Assembly: GCA_049999805.1 (NCBI GenBank)
Contig: JBNGIO010006285.1
Location: 90,008-154,007 of the forward strand
Length of the DNA stretch: 64,000 nt
From: Folioceros fuciformis
Taxonomy: Eukaryota; Anthocerotophyta; Anthocerotopsida; Anthocerotales
Reading direction: 5' to 3'
The position numbers were made by a program, and so were the translations under genes. Positions 57,933 to 64,000 of the stretch are shown here, piece by piece; the stretch's first letter is position 1; every line of letters starts with the position of its first letter. Below the pieces are notes generated by a model. That model searched no databases and was not told the origin of the DNA. It was given only the letters and a program-made list of their open reading frames with translations.

Positions 57933-58962
57933 ATGGGTTCACCGCTCCCCCCGGTGAAGAAGTTGCGGGCAGTTTTGTTTGATGTGGACGGAACTCTGGT
58001 GGACTCTGATCCCATTCATTTCAAGGCTTTCCAGGACACCTTGCTGGAGGTTACCTCCCCTCTGTTGTTCTTACTCATGAAGCTTGCTTTCACTCCCGCT
58101 TACGTAATATATGCTTGATGGCGTTCGGAACTTTTGTAATCGGTTACGTGAAATGGCAGATAGGGTTCCAAGGCGGAGTTCCCATAGACCACGAGTTTTA
58201 CCTCAAGTATATCACCGGCAAGCACAACAGTGAAATTGGTGCTGCCTTGTTTCCTGACTGGGATGAAGCCAAGAAAGAGAAGTTTCTGGATGATAAGGAG
58301 GTTTACTTCCGCAGGTGTGAGCTCCTTTTCCTGTGTGAGCGTTGCAGCGGGCGAGTAACTGTTTGCTGTCTGTGAACGTGACATCCTAATATTTGGTCGA
58401 CTTCTTTTGCAGGCTTGCAGCTGACAGTTTGAAGCCAGTGGAAGGTCTTGACAGGCTGCGGAAGTGGGTTGAGGGGCATGGGCTATGTCGTGCTGCTGTC
58501 ACAAATGCACCCCGTGAAAACGCTAAGCAGATGATCGCATCAGCGGGTCTCTCTGATTTTTTCCAGCTTGTGGTCATTGGTGATGAGTGCGAACGCGTGA
58601 AGCCTTTCCCTGATCCGTACTTGAAGGCATTGAATCATTTTGGCGTGTCTGCTGACGAGGCTTTTGCATTGGAGGTAAGAGGAGCTTGTGGTTCTCTCTA
58701 TGAGGTGCACATTTGAATGACGTCCGTGCTTTCATGGTTCCGAAACCGGGTAACAGTGCTATGACGTTTCTTCCTGGCCTTTTTCCCCCTGCAGGATTCT
58801 CCCTCAGGACTGAAAGCCGCAGTTTCAGCGGGCCTGGCTGTGGTAGGTCTGACTACAGGCAATTCTGAGTCAGTCCTTTTGGAAGCCGGAGCTTCACTCA
58901 TCATAAAGAACTTCAATGACCAGGCTCTGTGGAAAGCGTTGGAAGAAGTCCGTTCAACCTGA
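57933..58962 (+). CDS. SGPP: HAD-superfamily sugar phosphatase (SGPP type), four exons
   Basis: Exons are 57933-58049, 58160-58314, 58413-58674 and 58795-58962, in frame, 233 residues. HAD motifs are complete: motif I DVDGTLVDSDPIHFKAFQ with both Asp, motif II in AAVTNAPREN, motif III Lys in RVKPFPDPYLKAL, and motif IV in EDSPSGLKA, whose Glu and Asp are split by the last intron. GKHNSEI in the cap matches Arabidopsis SGPP (AT2G38740), a promiscuous phosphatase acting on small phosphosugars and related phosphates. The length is close to that enzyme. There is no targeting sequence, so it is probably cytosolic. Confidence 0.95.
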
Positions 58963-59294
58963 GCGTTAAACACTGTGGAAGTTGGCATCTGAACCAGTTC
59001 TTGCAAATGCGTGCTTGCGTTTTCTCTGATTCACGTTGCCTACTGCATTTTTCATATGCATCCTTGACAAGCTATTCATGAATTTTTTTTCATCTTTTTT
59101 CTATCGATGACTAGTATTTTACACAGACGCTGCCTTGTGGCATCCCTACCTTAAAACTTCGCATGTGATTCGAGTTTCCGTGCCACGTTCGATATGAAAA
59201 TCTTGCGAGCCTGTGCTGCAGACTTGCAACTGTCATGATTCCGATCGGATATGCAGGGAATGTGATGAACTTGGTCAGGACAAAGACGAACAGA
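58963..59294. other. 3' region between convergent SGPP and kinesin genes
   Basis: About 330 bp separates the two stop codons. T-rich tracts near 59085-59100 may belong to 3' processing signals; no gene is seen. Confidence 0.5.
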
Positions 59295-62200
59295 CTATAC
59301 CTGTTTGAGGGACAGTCCAATTTTTTCGAGATCCGCAAGCTGCAAGCAAATCGGCATGGGGCAAAAGATTCAGGGAACTAACTCTCTTGGATAAAATGTC
59401 GAGGTCGATGAAGCCAAAAAGTGCACTTTGCTTACCTCATGTATGGGTTCCGGTTGTTCTGCACGGAGTTCTAGGAGACGATCTGCCCGTTTCTCCCCAA
59501 TGCCCTGGAAGAACACAGATTTTACCTGCTCAACTTGTCTTGGCTGTTTCAAGAAGGAACCATCACATTCTCAAGTCCGTTTGCGGCTTTTACCTTCAAC
59601 GCCATCAACTCATTCCTGTAGACACAGGCAGAGCAGAAATGAGCAGCCGACAGGAAAACTGCTGAGATAAGTCTATCACGTGGACATCTGGAAAAGGAAA
59701 GTCAAGGAAACTTGCCTCGTAGCAGTGTTGAGCACATGAAGATACTTCTCCAGCAGTGTCCTCTACGATTCCACGTTTCAATCAAGGAGGATAGAGAACA
59801 CGTGAGCACAAGAAGCACTAGAGAAAGGATAACATTGATTCGCTGCCTACCTCACAGCCACGGCTGCTCATGTCCCACTCTTCAAGTGGTGTACCAGCAA
59901 ACAATGGATTCTGTTTGATCGTGGGTGTGCTTGCTGGGTCTGAGCTGCACTCCACAGAGGTTCCCAAGGAGGGGGGACCCACACTGATGGTGGAGACAGC
60001 CTTTTCGAGCTTCAGAGGAGCCAAATGTCTGGGGGACAGATTCATTAGCTGATTCTTGATCTCACGCACCCTTTCGCTGAGAGGTGGAGAGGTTTGAGTC
60101 CTTGGCGGTCTATTGGGCGTCGTCCACGCTGGCAGTTCCTGAACAATGTTCTCCTTTTCAGCTTCTTGCTCTGCGCAACAGATTTCCTGTGAGACGTGCA
60201 CGAATGGTACATGGATTATCAACATCGTACTCCACCACGATCCTGCAGAGGAGGATCCCGGGACAGTGTAGACGTACCATTGAACGGCAGCTTGGGTGGC
60301 AGCTCAATTGCCCCTTGACTAGAATCTTGCTCGGACTCTTGATCCCTTTCATCGTGGAAGGCGGCAATCTCATTCCCTGACTTGGTGCATAGTTGATCGG
60401 CAGGCGGGTCAGCAGCAGGTTGTGCTGCCTCATCTTTCCTCTCCTCTGGTGTACCCTAAACGAACACCAAAGCATTGTCAGAAAGAAAACTGCTTTACCT
60501 TCTATTTCCTGACATGCTTGACTGAAACTTACTTGTATTGGATCACGCTGTCCTGGAAAGAATAAGGATCTGCACACAACACATTGTCAATTGTAACTTC
60601 GCTCATAGGTGTGACAAGAACATGAAAGTTGCCCAAAGTGGCGGCCAGCCGCACAGATGTAATCCGGGAACCTCAGGGGGTGAGATTGACAACTCTCACC
60701 TTTTCTTTGGAGTAGCAATTGTGCGAACAGGGCGACCTCTATCAGGAGAGGGGCAATGACCTTTTGGCTGCACAGGGCTAGATACTGGTATGCACTTGAC
60801 CGGGGTCTTCCCCTTAGCTTCTCTCCAAGCTAACAGCTTTGCTTCCATGTTCACCTTTCTTCCTGCCTCCAGGACCTCATTCTCTGCGTCAAGAATATTG
60901 TGGTTGACAATTTGCCTTGACCTGGCGGCAAGGCTCAAAGTCTGAGATGCTTCCTGGTATGAACCTGGGTTCTGCAGTGAAGATAGCCATCCTGTCACAA
61001 ATAAGAAGGGAAAAGGTCCAGAATCACGCCCAAGCAGCAGATGTTGTCAATACCAGGCATGCGATCATGATAGCTCGACTTGTACCCCCCAAAGAGTCTT
61101 GCAATATGCGAGTCAGCTTGCTATCCCTGTACGGAACTCGGGCCTCATTCGCATTGAGTGCATTGATCACATTGGATAGAGCAAACAAGGAAGCATTGAT
61201 CTTGCTGCTTTCAAGAAGGCGGAGACCTTCATTTCCTGACCTACGATTGTCTTCATTTCCTGCAAACATCATCTGAAATAATTACAGCCCGCTAACCACG
61301 CATTCTTCCAGCCAAGTTGATAGGCCGACACTACAGATCCTCACCTGCCAGATCAATCATATTAAGCTTGCCAACTGTCTGCGAACCATCAGTCCCACTG
61401 GAAACAGTAACCATCAAAATTCCATGGCTTCGGCTTGAAGCATCATTGAGTCCTGTTTGTCCAACTTTTCGCCTTGCACAACCATCTGCAAATGTAGCCT
61501 GGAACTCCTCCACTGTCTTCACTTCAACCTGCTCAGCATGAAATAGATGCTTTCAAAACGGAATTCAAAAGCCACCAACGATGCAGTGCTTCAGACTGTC
61601 TTCGGGCTGACACCTGCCTGAGCAAGACCACGCAACTGAATGCGGCCGCTTGGATCTTCCAAGACAGATACTTCTGTCTTCGGTTGCAATAAATCATAAC
61701 ACCGGTCCATGTACACCTCATAGTATGCAATCTTGACGCTGCACTCCACTCTTCCAGCTGCCTCCAGGATTTGAGCCACAGCCAACTGCATGAGCCCTGG
61801 TCGGGCTGGAGTTCCCTGAACCCACTCCGAGGCAAAGACAGTTTCTGAGAGACCTACCAATAGCAACAACCACTCAAAGAACCAGGAAGAAGGAAGAGAG
61901 CTCAATTCACCTGGATGGTGTACGTCTTGCCACTGCCTGTGGCACCATAGGCAAACACCGTTGAATTGCACCCACGAAACAGAATTGGTAGCATGGGCTC
62001 TAACTCGGTCCGGAAAATCTCATCGGTCCTTGACTGGTCACCGTAGCACTTGTCCAGTTTGTAGGTTTCACCGCGGCTGCACGCACCCATCCCCCGTCGT
62101 CAGCTGGCAAGCAAGCCATGAAATCTTCAGCCTTCCCTTCTTCCACATGTCCACTTCACCTGGTTTTGGAGTCCGCAATCTGTAGAGCCACCTCGCCATC

Positions 62201-62392
62201 ATCGGCACTTCTCACCACTGTAACACACGATTGAAGAGCCCCTTGCGCCCCTTCGATCTCCGATGCCAAGAAAGGCCGCACTCTGGCCACAACCCGCACC
62301 TTGGAGCCCTGTCCTGTTCTTGTGGGAGTGGGTGGTGCAAATCTGGAGCGGCCTGGAGTGTGCCTGGGCGACATGAGCCTCGGGGACATCAT
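59295..62392 (-). CDS. Kinesin-10 (KIF22/KID-like) motor protein
   Basis: The start chosen is the ATG pair at 62392 ([18 protein letters not shown]), just before the motor domain; an in-frame ATG at 62581 would add a Cys-rich segment. Motor motifs in order: [29 protein letters not shown] (P-loop, near 61940), [10 protein letters not shown] (switch I, near 61440), DLAG joined across an intron to [11 protein letters not shown] (switch II), and [18 protein letters not shown]. Switch II has N where most kinesins have S. The tail has a Pro/Ser-rich region with [17 protein letters not shown] near 60080. A helix-hairpin-helix DNA-binding end ([14 protein letters not shown], then [14 protein letters not shown]) precedes the stop at 59295. 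KIF22-type kinesins bind chromosome arms in mitosis. Internal exon borders were not all resolved. Confidence 0.88.
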
Positions 62393-62733
62393 CCTTCTCG
62401 TCTTCAATTCTTGATCCAAATGCGGGCAAGGAAGAGAAATTCCCCTCGCACACACCCAGACTGCCCAGAAATTGGAAGAAATTGCACGATGGCAATGCAC
62501 CACACAAGTTGCCTCCGATTGCTCCTCCAGTGGACTGGAATGCTGAACTGGGGACTGGCGAGAGCGAACAAGTTCAAACACAGCCGAATGTGGCCGTTGG
62601 AACGTAGACCCGCTCCCTTGTTAACGTAACTGTGTATATCTCGCAGCATAACTGGGACTGCTTCCAGTTACAGCGTATTTGTTACGACTCCAAATTGCAG
62701 GCAACCGGCAACGGGGAAGGGGGGTGGCGACCT
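62393..62733. promoter_or_regulatory. Shared upstream region of kinesin-10 and NDUFB3
   Basis: The start codons are divergent and 341 bp apart. The open frames here are extensions of the kinesin frame or antisense noise. Confidence 0.45.
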
Positions 62734-62973
62734 ATGGCGGATCCTGGAGCAGCCAGTCGCACCGCAGAATTCTTCAAGGCGATTAATCAGTATCGTCATC
62801 ATCCGCTGCTGAGCAACAACCTGAAACATGCGACTCCGGGGCACGGAACCGCGGTCGGCGCCTTTGCTGCCTACCGTTTCCTGGACGGGATGGCGTCCAA
62901 GCTGAGCAAAACGGCCGCGATTCAGATCAGTGACCTCCGCGCTGTGGCTTGTGGACCTCACCTTCCTTGTTGA
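62734..62973 (+). CDS. NDUFB3: Mitochondrial complex I subunit NDUFB3 (B12)-like
   Basis: A 79-residue frame from the ATG at 62734. TAEFFKAINQYRHHPLLSNN and LKHATPGHGTAVGAFAAYRF match the plant B12 subunit (for example the Arabidopsis protein from AT2G02510): a short amphipathic N-terminus, the WR/YR-HP-LSN motif, then a single membrane helix. It is an accessory subunit of the membrane arm of NADH dehydrogenase. After the helix the tail (KTAAIQISDLRAVACGPHLP) has no family character, and the true C-terminus could be spliced differently. The stop lies only 21 bp before the start of the next gene on the same strand. Confidence 0.82.
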   Translation: MADPGAASRTAEFFKAINQYRHHPLLSNNLKHATPGHGTAVGAFAAYRFLDGMASKLSKTAAIQISDLRAVACGPHLPC

Positions 62974-62994
62974 CTCATCTCAGATCAGGCTGGC

Positions 62995-64000
62995 ATGGCG
63001 GATTCCGAGGGTTTGGCAGACAATAGTGTGTGGAAGTCCACCGCATTGCTGGTGGTGGACATGCAGGTGGAATCTCTGTTGCACATATCGCAACCGTGAG
63101 CTCCAGCTCCTGCTTCGTTGTGGATATGGCTCTGAGCTTCTGATGCGGCGGGTTTGCAGGTTGACTTCATCTATCCTGGTCCTATTTGTGTGAATGGAGG
63201 TCTGGACATTGTGCCTGCGGTGGCGAAGGCAGTTTCGAAAGCACGTCAGCGGGGTGCCGTGGTTGTCTGGGTGAGCAGATTTGTCCCTTCTGTACGTGGT
63301 TTTGCAGAGTTGTTCTTACCCTGGTTGGATGACGAATGAAATTCGCCACTTCTTCGTGTGCAGGTCAAGCGAGAGCACGACCTTAGTGGCAGGGATGTTG
63401 AGGTCTTTCGCGTGTGCTTGTACGGTGGCGAGACACCAGGGCCTGTGGTGAAGGGAACAATGGGTGCCGCTTTTGTGGAGGGCCTGGATCCTCTGCCGCA
63501 GGAGCCAGTCGTCGTCAAGTATAGGTTTAGTGCGTTTTTTGAGACCAATTTGGACCGCGTTCTCCGCCGTCTTGGAGTGAAGAGGATTGTTGTTGCAGGT
63601 GTGTATTTTGGCAGGCACTTGTCACCAGTACGAATTTCCCTCGTGGTTTATAGGACACTGTTTCCAGTGCCTGTGCTTGACCTTGCTAGCTGTGATGACT
63701 TTACTCTTGGTGGACTGTGTAGGAGTTCAAACTCCGAACTGCATCCGTGCCACAGCATTTGATGCTGTTGCTCTGGACTATGAGTACGTCTCTGTTCTGG
63801 CAGATGCTACTGCTGCGAGTAGCCCGGAAATTCATGCCGGTAACAACCGTTCAGATACCTTGCATCTCTCTGTGTTCCGACTCCCCTTGCCTCACATAGC
63901 ATTGTGTCGCATAGTGATTCATCTCATGGGTCTCTGAGTAATTCCACCCTTCCGCTTGCGCAGCCAATCTTCTGGACATGCGCAACATTGGTATCAAGAC
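62995..64000 (+). CDS. Isochorismatase-family hydrolase, 3' end outside the window
   Basis: Exons are 62995-63066, 63160-63270, 63364-63598, 63723-63839 and 63964 onward, in frame up to the window edge (about 190 residues). The catalytic triad of the family is visible: Asp in ALLVVDMQ, Lys in EPVVVKYRFSAFF and Cys in GVQTPNCIR. QRGAVVVW followed by KREHDLSGRDVEVFR, and DATAASSPEIHA, match plant cysteine hydrolases related to AT3G16190. The family includes nicotinamidases, ureidoacrylate hydrolases and uncharacterised amidases, so the substrate is not assigned. No targeting peptide is visible. The last exon begins NLLDMRNIGIKT and is cut by the window end. Confidence 0.9.

Overview
The window looks like nuclear DNA of a streptophyte, most likely a non-seed land plant (bryophyte or lycophyte). 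The evidence is a very long PLS-type pentatricopeptide repeat (PPR) protein, plant-type homologues throughout (TADA, SGPP, AMBRA1-like, RRM protein), GT-AG introns mostly of about 80-400 bp, TTTAGGG-type telomeric repeats, and Ty1/copia, gypsy and PIF/Harbinger remains. The species cannot be fixed from sequence alone. Four runs of N (11925-12024, 15208-15217, 28456-28555, 52020-52419) mark assembly gaps.

Layout. 1-6300 holds dead retrotransposons: a copia pol relic ending in an interstitial telomeric repeat, then gypsy-like fragments including an integrase tail joined to a truncated PHD finger. 7508-18902 holds a 15-exon TBC RabGAP (+), a TPR protein (-) and a giant PPR protein (-). 19263-24675 holds a DUF716/TMEM45 membrane protein (+), an uncharacterised basic protein (-) and ODR4 (+). 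25848-28199 is an AT-rich gene with two RanBP2-type zinc fingers. 28333-30900 holds a damaged tandem repeat and a transcript I could not resolve. 31188-34361 holds a three-RRM organellar-type protein and two small genes. 34963-39744 is WDR48/UAF1 (-). 42104-46297 holds RPS2 (+), a UBA-like protein (-) and the tRNA adenosine deaminase TADA (+). 46297 to about 50830 is an AMBRA1-like WD40 protein (-), preceded by GC-rich DNA and the 400-N gap. 52700-56800 is a repeat-rich island with a satellite of about 180 bp and a broken Harbinger transposase. 57933-64000 holds SGPP (+), a kinesin-10 (-), complex I subunit NDUFB3 (+) and the start of an isochorismatase hydrolase (+).

Most genes are housekeeping functions: membrane traffic and ER (RabGAP, ODR4), deubiquitination and autophagy (WDR48, AMBRA1-like), organelle RNA processing (PPR, RRM, TADA), translation (RPS2), mitosis (kinesin-10), respiration (NDUFB3) and small-molecule metabolism (SGPP, isochorismatase). 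Several pairs are divergent and share upstream regions of about 340-370 bp. For nine genes I reconstructed complete or near-complete exon chains that stay in frame across every junction; those coordinates are given in the entries. No operon-like logic or clear new defence or biosynthetic system was found. The most unusual items are the 21-bp spacing between NDUFB3 and the isochorismatase gene, the PHD-tailed integrase, the PPR protein whose DYW region is replaced by a 57-bp coding minisatellite, and the zinc-finger protein built from two copies of the same module.
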